64,000 bases of DNA from Aliivibrio fischeri (GCF_009727955.1 NZ_WOBR01000004.1:327916-391915); one strand, 5' to 3'. Numbered from the stretch's first letter, positions 1-9,131 are shown. The notes: generated from the sequence alone by a model not told the origin. A program made the numbers and translations.

Positions 1-95
1 ATAACAAAGTCAGTGATTTATCTCTCTTTTATTAGTTACATAAATTCTCAAATTTATTAACCATTGTCAGAGCTCCTTTAAATAACCGTCAAAAA

Positions 96-116
96 AACAC
101 TGGTCAGATTTCTGAC
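96..116. promoter_or_regulatory. Candidate FadR-like operator upstream of fadL
   Basis: Upstream of the FadL gene lies CTGGTCAGATT (100-110), matching the left half of the known FadR operator (TGGTCNGACC) at 8 of 10 positions. It overlaps a perfect inverted repeat, GTCAGA-TT-TCTGAC, at 103-116. FadR control of fadL is known in enterobacteria and vibrios; its use here is inferred. The rest of 1-226 shows no gene. Confidence 0.35.
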
Positions 117-226
117 GCTATACATGCTGTTACACTTTTTTTCCTAAAAAATAACACAGCAAATCTCAGACATTTTCTTTTAAATAAAGTTCGGTTTGAT
201 TTGTTCAAAGTGGATATAACATAATC

Positions 227-1570
227 ATGAATACAACATTTTCGCGTACGCTGCTTGCAACAAGTACTTTATTTATTAGTTCCGCAACGATGGCTGCAGG
301 ATTTCAAGTTAATGAACACTCAGCTACTGGATTAGGTCGAGCGTTTGCTGGTGAAGCCGTTATTGCAGATAACGCATCAGTGTTAAGCCGAAATGCGGCA
401 GCAATGATGATGTTTGATAAAGATGCAATCTCTGTAGGTATGACAGTTGTAAAGCCTGATGTTACCGTTAGAAATGGTACTTATAACCGCCCAAATGGGA
501 CACTTAATGTTAAGTATAACCCTTTGACAGGTAATAAATCTTTTGATTCAGCAGGTGTTGGTTATGATTCTATTGATGTCGCAGATGTTGATGGTATTGC
601 GCCAACAGCTGTGGTTCCAAATTTTTATTATATTCACCCAATCAACGAGAAGTTTGCTGTTGGTGTTGCTGCGTATTCTAATTTTGGTACAGGAACAGAG
701 TTTGAATCAGATTATCAAGCTCCAATTTTTGGTGGAACAACCAAAGTTCAGAGTATGAATTTAGGATTAAGCTTAGCTTATCGAGTAAATGAGCACCTTA
801 GTTTTGGTGGTGGTATTGATGTTATTTATGGTATGGGGGATTTATATCGAGATGCAGATGGTGATGTAACGGTTAATGTTGATATTTCAGGTATACCTGA
901 TTCAAAAGATCCATCACTTACCATAAATGGGAAAACAACCGCTGTTGATATTCAAGCTACGGGTGTTGGCCTTGGCGCTAATATTGGTATGGTATACGAA
1001 GTTAATGAAGGTAACCGTTTTGGTTTAAGCTATAAATATAGCCCAGAGATAGAGGCTGAAGGCGATGTATCTTTTATGAAGCAAAGTTATGATGCTGTAT
1101 ATTTACCGTTACCGGATATCGCTGAGTTTTCAGGCTTTCATATGATTACGGATAAAACGGCAATTCACTACAGCATTCAATGGGTAGGTTGGTCTGCATT
1201 CGATACTATTGAAACAGAAAGTGCAACCGTCAAAGAATATAACTGGAAAGACTCTTACCACTATTCTATCGGCGCTACTCATTACCTAAATAACAAATGG
1301 ATTTTACGTACGGGTTATATGTACGATCAATCACCTGTTAATGAGCTAACATCTATTTCGATTCCTGATTCAGATCGTCAATGGTTCTCTGCAGGCTTTA
1401 CATATAATTGGAGCTCAAATACAGCCATTGATTTTGGTTTCACTTATTTAATTGGCAAAGATGTTGAAGTTCATGAATTTGTAGAAGAATCACTTCCAGC
1501 GCCTGCAGTTACAGCAACTACACACGCGGATGCTATTTTAGCCGCTATTCAATTGAGTCATAGTTTCTAA
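227..1570 (+). CDS. fadL: FadL-family outer-membrane long-chain fatty acid transporter
   Basis: This is an outer-membrane beta-barrel porin of the FadL/OmpP1/TodX family, which takes up long-chain fatty acids and related hydrophobic compounds. The 447-residue product has a signal peptide of about 23 residues ending ATMAAG. The family N-terminal region follows (GFQVNEHSATGLGRAFAGEA and a later NAAAM), which forms the hatch and the N-terminus lying in the barrel. Many alternating aromatic strands follow, and the protein ends in Phe (LSHSF), as expected for BAM-dependent barrel insertion. Length fits the family (420-450). It is monocistronic, with a hairpin terminator downstream and a possible FadR site upstream. 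Vibrios carry several FadL paralogues, so the exact substrate is uncertain. Confidence 0.9.
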   Translation: MNTTFSRTLLATSTLFISSATMAAGFQVNEHSATGLGRAFAGEAVIADNASVLSRNAAAMMMFDKDAISVGMTVVKPDVTVRNGTYNRPNGTLNVKYNPLTGNKSFDSAGVGYDSIDVADVDGIAPTAVVPNFYYIHPINEKFAVGVAAYSNFGTGTEFESDYQAPIFGGTTKVQSMNLGLSLAYRVNEHLSFGGGIDVIYGMGDLYRDADGDVTVNVDISGIPDSKDPSLTINGKTTAVDIQATGVGLGANIGMVYEVNEGNRFGLSYKYSPEIEAEGDVSFMKQSYDAVYLPLPDIAEFSGFHMITDKTAIHYSIQWVGWSAFDTIETESATVKEYNWKDSYHYSIGATHYLNNKWILRTGYMYDQSPVNELTSISIPDSDRQWFSAGFTYNWSSNTAIDFGFTYLIGKDVEVHEFVEESLPAPAVTATTHADAILAAIQLSHSF

Positions 1571-1608
1571 AATAACTCATAAAATTGCTATGCACCTCAA
1601 TGATTCAA

Positions 1609-1637
1609 GGCTCTGATTATTCAGAGTCTTTTTTTTG
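1609..1637 (+). terminator. Intrinsic terminator after fadL
   Basis: The stem GGCTCTGA / TCAGAGTC with loop TTAT is followed by a run of eight T residues. One G-T wobble is present. Confidence 0.85.
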
Positions 1638-1685
1638 TTTAGTAAACATGCTCTAATTAAGCCTCATTTCTTATTTGGTATTTAC

Positions 1686-2162
1686 ATGGCTCCAGTTATC
1701 CGTCGAGCAAAAGAGACTGATCTCTATTGTTTAAATTCACTGATGTATAAATTGCACGATGAACACCACCAACAATGTCCAGATTTATTCAAAACTGCTT
1801 CTGAAATTGAAGAAGAGAAAAGTATCGCTCGATATTTAGATGATCCTGAATGTATGGTGTATGTGGCGGAAATGAATGACGTTATTATTGGGTTTATTAC
1901 TGGTCATTTTTGCGAATTAATTTCAACGGTGAGTAAACCAGTAATGATGGCAACAATAGATGAATTATATATTGAAAAAGAATATCGACGCGAAGGTGTC
2001 GCTGAGCAATTAATGATGCGAATAGAACAAGAATTAAAAGATTATGGCGTAAAAGAGATTTTTGTAGAAGTGTGGGATTTTAATAAAGGGGCATTGGAAT
2101 TCTATAATAAACAAGGATTGCATGATCATATTCATTATTTACGCAAGCCATTGAATAGGTAA
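1686..2162 (+). CDS. GNAT-family N-acetyltransferase
   Basis: This is a small cytoplasmic acetyl-CoA-dependent acyltransferase of the GNAT fold; the substrate is unknown. The N-terminus (MAPVIRRAKETDLYCLNSL) is typical of GNAT strand 1 and helix 1. The central strand ATIDELYIEKEYRREGVAEQ carries the acetyl-CoA pyrophosphate-binding R/Q-x-x-G-x-A/G pattern (RREGVA). The end (VWDFNKGALEFYNKQGL) matches the usual final helix-strand region. I chose the ATG at 1686: the in-frame TTG at 1635 lies inside the T-tract of the fadL terminator. No strong ribosome site is visible. Only 7 bases separate its stop from the next gene, so the two may be co-transcribed. Confidence 0.8.
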   Translation: MAPVIRRAKETDLYCLNSLMYKLHDEHHQQCPDLFKTASEIEEEKSIARYLDDPECMVYVAEMNDVIIGFITGHFCELISTVSKPVMMATIDELYIEKEYRREGVAEQLMMRIEQELKDYGVKEIFVEVWDFNKGALEFYNKQGLHDHIHYLRKPLNR

Positions 2163-2169
2163 TTTAAGA

Positions 2170-3642
2170 ATGAAAATGCCACTATTTAACATATTTGTAT
2201 TTATTTTATCTCTATTTTCAATGCATAGCGCATCAGCGAATATTGTACAGCCTAAGGGCGCTGTGTGCGTTATTGGTGATGGTAGCCATATTGTTTTAGT
2301 TGAAGAATTAATCACGGGTAAATTATCACTGCCAGGTGGAACCATTGATAAAGATCGAGGTGAAACACCTCAAGAGGCAGCGGAAAGAGAAGTATGGGAA
2401 GAAACGGGATTAGTTGTTACTGCTAAGGAACTACTTGTTGAAGATGATACAGCGGCTATATTTCGTTGTGTAAGTGAATCGGATATTGTTGCGTTTGATT
2501 TAGAAACCATTAATGGTTTGTTTCGTATTCCTTCATGGTTTGCTCCTCATTATGGCATAGAAACCGAGGCGGTTTATTTAAGTGAAGTGTATAAGATCCC
2601 TGAAAATAAATATCGTTATCCGGGACAATTATCGTTATTACAACAATGGTCTTTAGATACAACAAGCGCAGAAAATAAAATATTGTGGGTAACTAATCTT
2701 GTAGATCAAGCTCCTAAAGTTCATCAGTTTGAATTAGAGTTACTTTCGTCACTTCGTGCGAAAATAGATCAATTACCTCAAGTTGTTACATTAAGTGTTA
2801 AAACTATTTTTACTTTAATTAACGAAACCGGTAAAGAAGGCTTCTTTTACTTTTTCGTTATTATTGCTTTGGTTTATTTTGGTCGAAATTCGGCTTTAAC
2901 CTTATTGTTTGGAATGATTTTATCGATAGTTTTGACAGGGTTGGCAAAGCAAGGTTTAGGTTTACCTCGTCCTTTTGTATATATACCACAATTGCAATTA
3001 ACAGAAGCCGTTGGTTTTGGTATGCCAAGCATGCACAGTATGTTATCTGTTGTAATCTACGGAACCTTTTATTTAATTTTAAAAAGATTATCTTTACCAG
3101 AAAAAACCTTAAAACGTTATGCCTGCATTTTTATTATTCTTGTTATAGGGCAATCAATTGCTCGAGTTTGGCTCGGTGTTCATTTTGTATCTGATGCGAT
3201 TGTTGGTTTGTGTTTGGGAGGAATGGTTTTCTATCATTTTTCAAATATGCAGAAAAAACATGGTGATTTATTATACAAAGTGATTGGGGGTTTACATTTT
3301 TGGTTACTGCTAAGTGTGGTTATTAGTGGTATCGCGTTTGTTATGGCGTATGTTAACTACCTATATGCAGCTGCAATATGCTGGGGTGTCGTTGCTGCAA
3401 TTATGTGCTCTAAGCCTAAAGTTATTACGGATGAAAAAGTAAAATTAATCGCTCTTATAACGATTGTATCAAGTGTAATGCTTGCTAGATATGGTGTGAG
3501 TTATTTACTAACGCAAGTTGAAGCGAGTAGCATAAATGTATTGGTAATCAGAACTATCGGTAATTTCACTGTTATTTGTGGGCTTTTCGTTTATGCCGCA
3601 TGGCTACCTAAGGTAATAGAAAATAAGATCGTTAAACGATAA
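2170..3642 (+). CDS. Secreted Nudix domain fused to PAP2 membrane phosphatase
   Basis: This 490-residue fusion begins with a signal peptide (residues 1-23, ending SASA), followed by a Nudix domain. The Nudix box (residues 57-81) has REVWEETGL, but the spacing between its leading Gly and the first Glu is seven residues instead of five. From about residue 220 the protein is a multi-pass membrane PAP2 phosphatase with all three motifs: K-x6-RP (near 260), PSMHS (near 286) and R-x5-H-x3-D (near 331-342). Nudix enzymes cleave nucleoside diphosphate-X compounds and PAP2 enzymes remove phosphates from lipid pyrophosphates or phosphatidic acids. The layout places both active sites on the periplasmic side, which is unusual for Nudix. 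The substrate is unknown. It follows the GNAT gene by 7 bases. Confidence 0.85.
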   Translation: MKMPLFNIFVFILSLFSMHSASANIVQPKGAVCVIGDGSHIVLVEELITGKLSLPGGTIDKDRGETPQEAAEREVWEETGLVVTAKELLVEDDTAAIFRCVSESDIVAFDLETINGLFRIPSWFAPHYGIETEAVYLSEVYKIPENKYRYPGQLSLLQQWSLDTTSAENKILWVTNLVDQAPKVHQFELELLSSLRAKIDQLPQVVTLSVKTIFTLINETGKEGFFYFFVIIALVYFGRNSALTLLFGMILSIVLTGLAKQGLGLPRPFVYIPQLQLTEAVGFGMPSMHSMLSVVIYGTFYLILKRLSLPEKTLKRYACIFIILVIGQSIARVWLGVHFVSDAIVGLCLGGMVFYHFSNMQKKHGDLLYKVIGGLHFWLLLSVVISGIAFVMAYVNYLYAAAICWGVVAAIMCSKPKVITDEKVKLIALITIVSSVMLARYGVSYLLTQVEASSINVLVIRTIGNFTVICGLFVYAAWLPKVIENKIVKR

Positions 3643-3644
3643 TT

Positions 3645-3679
3645 AAAAGGCCACACCAGTGAATCACTGATGTGGCTTT
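3645..3679. terminator. Bidirectional terminator between convergent genes
   Basis: A long near-perfect hairpin (arms AAGGCCACAcCAGTGA and TCACTGaTGTGGCTTT) lies between the Nudix-PAP2 gene and the convergent Sel1 gene. It has short T-runs on both sides. Confidence 0.8.
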
Positions 3680-3707
3680 GTTTGTCTGCTTATCTTATGG
3701 TTATAAA

Positions 3708-4403
3708 TTAGCTGTTATGCTGTTCTAACCATTCAAGTGCTTCATTTTGAACTTTAATGCGTTTATTTTTACTTAGCTTTTTCCCGGTATAGTCACGGTA
3801 CTTATCTGCATCTGGGAAGTTTTTTTCAGCAGCAAGGTTAAACCAAAAATACGCTTTGCTCATGTCTTGTTTAATTTCTTTATTGTTCGTGTATAAGAAA
3901 CCAAGATTTCGCATCGCTGTTGCATTACCTAATTCAGCAGCTTGAATATATAGTAACTCTGCTTGGTGAGTATTTTGAACAAGCCCTTTCCCATGAAGAT
4001 ATAAGTCTGCAAGGTTATTCATTGCATTACTGTTGTTTTCTTCAATTGCTTTGTTATACCAATCAATCGATGTTGAATACTTTTCTTCAGATTCGTAGAT
4101 CTTTCCAAGGTTATAGTAAGCCATAGAGCTTTGGTTTGCTGCGGCTTTCAAAAAATACTGGGTAGCAAGCTGTGTGTTTGCTTCAGTACCGATCCCTTTC
4201 GCATAAATAGTTCCAATTTTGTTTTGGGCTTCAATAGAACCATTATTAGCAGCACTGGTTAGCCAAGTAATTGCTTCTTTATAGTTATCTTGATTTAAGT
4301 AAGCCGTGCCTTTTAGATAATCACTATGAGCTTCACTGTTAGCTAGAACAAAAGGTGAGCATAATGAAGCAGATATAACTAACGATTTTAAAAGTATTTT
4401 CAT
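3708..4403 (-). CDS. Secreted Sel1-like repeat protein
   Basis: The 231-residue product has a signal peptide (ISASLCSPFVLA). It is then almost entirely Sel1-like (SLR) repeats of about 36 residues, with the pattern A-x2-W-[LY]-x3-A-x7-A-x2-[NL]-G-x-[IL]-Y, for example TSAANNGSIEAQNKIGTIYA and YLKAAANQSSMAYYNLGKIY. About five repeats are visible. SLR proteins are alpha-solenoid scaffolds for protein-protein contacts; no enzymatic motif is present. It most likely acts in the periplasm. It is a single gene convergent with the Nudix-PAP2 gene. The partner is unknown. Confidence 0.8.
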   Translation of the reverse strand: MKILLKSLVISASLCSPFVLANSEAHSDYLKGTAYLNQDNYKEAITWLTSAANNGSIEAQNKIGTIYAKGIGTEANTQLATQYFLKAAANQSSMAYYNLGKIYESEEKYSTSIDWYNKAIEENNSNAMNNLADLYLHGKGLVQNTHQAELLYIQAAELGNATAMRNLGFLYTNNKEIKQDMSKAYFWFNLAAEKNFPDADKYRDYTGKKLSKNKRIKVQNEALEWLEQHNS

Positions 4404-4502
4404 TACATAACCAACGAGTTAACAAAATATTATTGTTTGTATGTTAGCAATAAAAGCACAGTACGGCGAGCGATAAGTTAATTAGTCAAGAGAGAAAAGA
4501 GA

Positions 4503-4526
4503 GGTAGCATGGTTCATCATACTACC
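4503..4526 (-). terminator. Probable terminator of the MscS operon
   Basis: Reading the minus strand, GGTAGTATG / CATGCTACC (one mismatch) follows the MscS stop by about 14 bases and is followed by a T/C-rich tract. Confidence 0.5.
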
Positions 4527-4539
4527 TTTGATAGAGGAA

Positions 4540-5415
4540 CTATTTGTTTTGAATGGCAATGGCTGGTGGGAATATGTCTGATTTTCTGAATTCTTGCATA
4601 ACACGTAAGGTGATATCCGTTTCAAACAGCTTTTCAAACTTAATGTCTACCACATAAGCCTTACAAGTTAATTGAATGGCTAAATAATTATCTGTAATGG
4701 TTTGCTTTACCAGTACAACTACAGGCTTAGGTAAGTGGATATAACGGCTAGAAGAGGCAGCCTCTTGAATGATGTCTCTTGCGGTATTAATGTCTTGGTC
4801 CATACCAATATAAAATGGAATGACAACTTGCATATCTAACGCACCATAGTTACCACTTACGGCAACTTCATTTAAGAATTTGTTGTTAGGGATAGTAATA
4901 ATGTCATCGTTTAGGGTTTGCATTCGAACAGAACGTAAACCGATAGCGATAATGTCCCCATAATTTCCTTCAAATGTTACACGATCACCTACTTGGAAAG
5001 GGCGATCAATCATGACTGTCAATCCAGCGATGAATGATGCCGTTAAGTCTTTTAGAGCGAAGCCAACAGAGACTGCAATTGTACCACCAATCAGTGCTAA
5101 CACACGCTCATCAACGCGGAAACTCAACATGAAAACAGCCATACCCGTTGACATATAAATGAAGAATTGAAAGAAAGATTGCAGTTTTTGCATCAACATT
5201 CGACGCTGAGCAAATTGACTACTTATTCCATCTACAATGGATTGGGTAAAACGTAATAGTAGCCAAGCAACAAAGACAATAACAAATGAGAAAGCAACTC
5301 CGCTCCAACGAATTAGACTAGCGAACTGCTGTAAGTTGTCGATGGATTGTGCTTCTTCTGCAAAAGCAAGCGAACCAAATCCGAGCGTTATAAAAAATAT
5401 AAAAATACGAAGCAT
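4540..5415 (-). CDS. MscS-family small-conductance mechanosensitive channel
   Basis: The 291-residue product has an N-terminal signal-like helix (LGFGSLAFA), then transmembrane helices. The conserved MscS pore helix and beta domain follow: GGTIAVSVGFALKDLTASF, then IDRPFQVGDRVTFEGNYGDI and NDDIITIPNNKFLNEVAVSG. A C-terminal alpha/beta cytoplasmic cage region ends the protein. MscS proteins open under membrane tension to release solutes during hypo-osmotic shock. The gene starts one base after the stop of the upstream 785-residue membrane P-loop protein (TAA-T-ATG), so the two are translationally coupled and probably act together. Whether channel gating is controlled by that partner is unknown. 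Confidence 0.88.
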   Translation of the reverse strand: MLRIFIFFITLGFGSLAFAEEAQSIDNLQQFASLIRWSGVAFSFVIVFVAWLLLRFTQSIVDGISSQFAQRRMLMQKLQSFFQFFIYMSTGMAVFMLSFRVDERVLALIGGTIAVSVGFALKDLTASFIAGLTVMIDRPFQVGDRVTFEGNYGDIIAIGLRSVRMQTLNDDIITIPNNKFLNEVAVSGNYGALDMQVVIPFYIGMDQDINTARDIIQEAASSSRYIHLPKPVVVLVKQTITDNYLAIQLTCKAYVVDIKFEKLFETDITLRVMQEFRKSDIFPPAIAIQNK

Positions 5416-5416
5416 A

Positions 5417-7774
5417 TTATTTCACCAATAAATGTTGACGATGAAGAACATTAGTAATGTGACGGAACCAGTGATCGGAGATCCTTGCCTTATCATCACT
5501 CCATTCAATGTAGCCACGACTTTGGAAATAACGAAGCGTACTGATAACTTCAGCCATACTTAAGCGGCTACAATCACATACATCAGCAGGAGAGGCGACC
5601 TCCAATTGTACAATTGATCTAAGCACTGCCAACATGGGTTTTGGCATGGTTTCTAAATCATCAGAGTGTGGTGCTCTAAATAAGCGAACCAATATCGTAT
5701 CAGTGTCTTTATCACGGTGAAGTGATAATCTAAAGAAGCGTAGTGCAACAGTAGGATTCCCATCAGAGTAGTCCCAAAGAATACGATAGAATCCATTTCT
5801 AGCTCGCTCTTCTTCGGTTAAATTCTCTTCATCCCACTGTCTTGGTAGTACTAAACCATCAAATGAAATTGTTGGTTGGTTTTCAGATAACGTAATTCGA
5901 GATTCTAATAATTGGCCAATTTGTTTTTCATCCCATTTAGGCATAAAAGTCACTAAATCAAATAGTAATCGTTCACCGCGAGCACGATCAATAAAGCGCC
6001 AACACGATTTTTCAATGGCCAGTACCACTCGGTGACTTTTGCGAGCTCGGCGTAATAAATTAGTCAATTTCATTAAATCGGCTAAACCATTTACTTTAGG
6101 TTTTACTAACCGTTGCGCACTATCAAATGCAAGCAGATAACATGTATCGCTATTACGTAGGTATTGAAGAATATCACGCTCACTTGATTCTTCATCTAGC
6201 CCTAATTGTTTTGCCAGCTCAGGAAGTAAAGCAGAGTAGCCATCGTATGGGCAATTAATATAAATCGGTGTAGCATTTTTTACTTTATTTAAAATACGAT
6301 TAAGAAGGGTAGTCGTACCTACACCACGTTCACCAGATAGTACACATACAGCAGGGCTTTCGGTTAATAGATAACGTGAAAGAGCAGACATTTCATCTTT
6401 AGCATAATCTTCAATAAGTTCTGAATCCTCAGAACCAGGAGCAATGTAATCAAAAGCAGCCGTACCTTTAACGCGAACAAGATTAGATTGTTCACGTGCT
6501 ACTTCGGTTTGTTTAGCAACTTCAATTCTAAATAGATAAGCGAGAGCGTGGCTAAAAGCGGCATATTGCGATAATAAAGCAATGATCGAATGTTGAAGTG
6601 CACGCCAAGATAACCAAGCAGCACCACAAGCGGTAGCAGCAATTGAGATTAAAAAGGTATTTTTATTTCGTATTGCCCATTGGATTGATATTGGAACAGG
6701 TTCGACACGTTCGATTCTTTCGAAAACCGTAGGTTTCCATTTTCTTAATGTATGAATAGTAAGAAGTACAAAAAATAAATAAACCAGAGAATTTATCCAC
6801 GCATAGATAGTTCCTTGTCCTAATGTGCGTGATGATATTTGCAAAATAACACCAGCAACAATTATCCCCCAAACATAATGACGAATGGTTGAGAGTCGCA
6901 AAGCGATAATCTCTTTTTTATTGTGCTTACTATTACGATAAATAAATTCAAGAATAAGGCTGACGGCAATCGAACCACCTAAAATCCACCAAGTGAATAT
7001 TTCTAAGAATATTAAATGCTGTAAGCTCGGTAATGTAGATACAATTCGTAACGTTACCGTGATTAATAATAACCAAGCAATGGCTTTATGTGCACGAGTT
7101 AAATACCAAATTGTTCTGATAAAGAAATTCGGTTTATTTGTAGTATTTTCTAGTTTTGATGTTTTGAAATCATTAATAAGTCGAGTGCTGTTTTTCATCC
7201 ACCAACTAAAAATAAAGAACACACAGAGAACTTTGAAAATGACACTAATAATAGGGACTGGTGAAATAGTTAAATCTTTTAATAAGCTTTTAAAGCTGCG
7301 AATTTGGTAATGGAGGTAGTATTCAATATTAAGTTGGGTAATCGACAATTCAGAATAAAATTGAGTTACGCCATAAGGGCCAAAACCCGTTAATTGCTCT
7401 CGTGTTGTGGTATCCGTTAGTTTAAGCAATTGCTCTTTACTTAGATTTAGTGAACTAAGAGATTGGTGAACGTTTTCTACAGCTATCCAGTTTTCATTAC
7501 TGCTGTCATTTCGATAAGCAGTTAACGCCTCTTTCAGACTCGTAGCATGCTTTTTTTGCTGCAAAATAGTAGTGGAAAGCAGACGTTTTACTTGAGCGTA
7601 ATCGTTATTGGAAAAAAAATGCTGTTCTGGAAGCGCACGGATATCCGCCTCAATGCTCTTTGCTTGAGCGCTAATCTCTATTGGTTGATCATCTGTTAAT
7701 CCCCAATTGGCAAAGCTGGGTTGTGAGAATATCAACAAAAAAGTAAATAAAACGTAACGATAGAGTTCTTTCAT
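5417..7774 (-). CDS. Membrane-anchored P-loop (AAA/STAND-like) protein with altered Walker A
   Basis: A 785-residue protein. The N-terminus is a signal peptide (TFLLIFSQPSFA), followed by a periplasmic helical region of about 170 residues and several transmembrane helices (about 180-400). A cytoplasmic P-loop NTPase-like domain follows. Its Walker A reads GERGVGTTTLL, with Thr (codon ACG) where the invariant Lys should be. A Walker B-like CYLLAFD comes next. The C-terminal part resembles a STAND/AAA lid and winged helix (SPADVCDCSRLSMAEVISTL). The ATG at 7774 is preferred over an in-frame TTG at 7783. It is the first gene of an operon with an MscS channel. Function is unknown; sensing or gating control of the channel is a guess from context. 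Confidence 0.7.
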   Translation of the reverse strand: MKELYRYVLFTFLLIFSQPSFANWGLTDDQPIEISAQAKSIEADIRALPEQHFFSNNDYAQVKRLLSTTILQQKKHATSLKEALTAYRNDSSNENWIAVENVHQSLSSLNLSKEQLLKLTDTTTREQLTGFGPYGVTQFYSELSITQLNIEYYLHYQIRSFKSLLKDLTISPVPIISVIFKVLCVFFIFSWWMKNSTRLINDFKTSKLENTTNKPNFFIRTIWYLTRAHKAIAWLLLITVTLRIVSTLPSLQHLIFLEIFTWWILGGSIAVSLILEFIYRNSKHNKKEIIALRLSTIRHYVWGIIVAGVILQISSRTLGQGTIYAWINSLVYLFFVLLTIHTLRKWKPTVFERIERVEPVPISIQWAIRNKNTFLISIAATACGAAWLSWRALQHSIIALLSQYAAFSHALAYLFRIEVAKQTEVAREQSNLVRVKGTAAFDYIAPGSEDSELIEDYAKDEMSALSRYLLTESPAVCVLSGERGVGTTTLLNRILNKVKNATPIYINCPYDGYSALLPELAKQLGLDEESSERDILQYLRNSDTCYLLAFDSAQRLVKPKVNGLADLMKLTNLLRRARKSHRVVLAIEKSCWRFIDRARGERLLFDLVTFMPKWDEKQIGQLLESRITLSENQPTISFDGLVLPRQWDEENLTEEERARNGFYRILWDYSDGNPTVALRFFRLSLHRDKDTDTILVRLFRAPHSDDLETMPKPMLAVLRSIVQLEVASPADVCDCSRLSMAEVISTLRYFQSRGYIEWSDDKARISDHWFRHITNVLHRQHLLVK

Positions 7775-8013
7775 ACTAACCAAATAAATAATAATTTTAA
7801 TTATACCTTAGCTAACTTATTGAAAAAAACCAGTCACAAAGCTAGGAATATTGAATAAAAAACGAATATGTTTTGTTTATTTAAATTTGTCGCATTTTTT
7901 TGTAAAAAGTCGCCTTAATTACCACTTTGTCGACAGGTATTCGTTCTCATTCAGAACAAAAATCATTAGAATAAGGCCTCAAAAAAACGTATTCCTTTTT
8001 CGATGATATAGAT
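7775..8013. other. Divergent promoter region between the P-loop/MscS operon and a Sel1 gene
   Basis: This AT-rich gap must hold two divergent promoters. A short inverted repeat GTTCT-cattc-AGAAC is visible just upstream of the plus-strand gene. No operator could be named with confidence. Confidence 0.4.
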
Positions 8014-9039
8014 ATGTATTGGTTCTTATTTTTCGGTAGTGTTGTGTGCCTCGTTTTGATGGTTTTGCACTTCCAAACTACAGAAAAGAAAAAAAAGTTA
8101 ACGATTCGACAAAATCAACAAAGTAGTCATAAATCTCCCGTTGTTCCGTTTGATGACGAAGCGGATAAAAAGGACAAAATTCAACGAGCGAAAAATGGAA
8201 ATATTACTGCTCAATTAGCTCTAGGTGCTGATCTTGAATTGGTTGACCAAAATGGAGCGATTAAGTGGTACTTAAAAGCAGCAGAACAAAATAGCCAACA
8301 AGCATTTTATGCTCTAGTGCGTTTATATGATGATAATTATGATGATCCTGAAGCAACAGAAAAATCTGATTATTGGGCAGCTAGACTCGGTGATAGTCAG
8401 GGTGATATCAGTGCATCTTTAACTTTAGGTAAGTTGTACCTCACAGGCTCTGGGTGTGAGAAAGATATAGATCTTGGGACGAAAACAATTACAAAGTTGG
8501 CACTGCAAAATCATTTAGAGTCTCAGCTGTTTTTGGCGCAATGGTATCAAAAGCAACAAGATGGACATCCTGAAGGGTTTTATTGGATGTTAAAAGCGGC
8601 TTATCAAGACGATCCTAAGGCAATGACAACAGTAAGCTCTTGTTATTACCATGGAATAGGGACGCAGAAAAACGTTTATAAGGCAATTTATTGGGCAGAA
8701 CGTGGTGGTGAGCTTAAAGCGCCTGAATCACAATACAGAGCAGCTCAATATAACCAAAAGGTATCTTCATCGCATAACGCAGTTGCTTATATTTGGGCTT
8801 ATTTAGCGGTAGCGAACCATAATGAAGATGCACATGATTTAAAGAATGAACTAGAAGCAATACTGCCTTTAGAGAACTTATTAAGCATTCAAAATGTAGC
8901 GAGAAAACTACATGGTTTGATGGAAGAAAAACCAGTAAAGAAACATTCAGTGATTAAGTTACTAAATAAATTCTACGTGAGAGAAAACTATTTCCCACCA
9001 GAAGATATTGATGATGAATGTGCGATGTATGTGAATTAA
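8014..9039 (+). CDS. Membrane-anchored Sel1-like repeat protein
   Basis: The 341-residue product starts with one transmembrane helix (FLFFGSVVCLVLMVLHF), then a Lys-rich stretch suggesting the bulk is cytoplasmic. From about residue 60 it carries Sel1/TPR-like repeats (AIKWYLKAAEQNSQQAFYAL, ASLTLGKLYLTGSGCEKD, AMTTVSSCYYHGIGTQKN, AIYWAERGGELKAPESQYRA). Sel1 repeats form alpha-solenoid adaptor surfaces. No catalytic motif is visible. It is a single gene ended by a strong terminator; the start ATG at 8014 has no clear ribosome site. Its partner is unknown. Confidence 0.75.
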   Translation: MYWFLFFGSVVCLVLMVLHFQTTEKKKKLTIRQNQQSSHKSPVVPFDDEADKKDKIQRAKNGNITAQLALGADLELVDQNGAIKWYLKAAEQNSQQAFYALVRLYDDNYDDPEATEKSDYWAARLGDSQGDISASLTLGKLYLTGSGCEKDIDLGTKTITKLALQNHLESQLFLAQWYQKQQDGHPEGFYWMLKAAYQDDPKAMTTVSSCYYHGIGTQKNVYKAIYWAERGGELKAPESQYRAAQYNQKVSSSHNAVAYIWAYLAVANHNEDAHDLKNELEAILPLENLLSIQNVARKLHGLMEEKPVKKHSVIKLLNKFYVRENYFPPEDIDDECAMYVN

Positions 9040-9083
9040 TACCTAGTTACTGTGATTGATACAATAATAGAAACTATAGATAC

Positions 9084-9118
9084 AAAAATGCCAGTCAATT
9101 GACTGGCATTTTTTTTAT
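9084..9118. terminator. Bidirectional terminator between the Sel1 gene and yccA
   Basis: The perfect hairpin AAAAATGCCAGTC-AATT-GACTGGCATTTTT has A and T tracts on both sides. It serves both convergent genes. Confidence 0.9.
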
Positions 9119-9131
9119 TCGATATTATCGA

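Noticed and set aside
7941-7965. Possible Fur-like box upstream of the Sel1 gene at 8014.
   Set aside because: Only a loose match to AATGAGAA-type repeats; no iron gene nearby.
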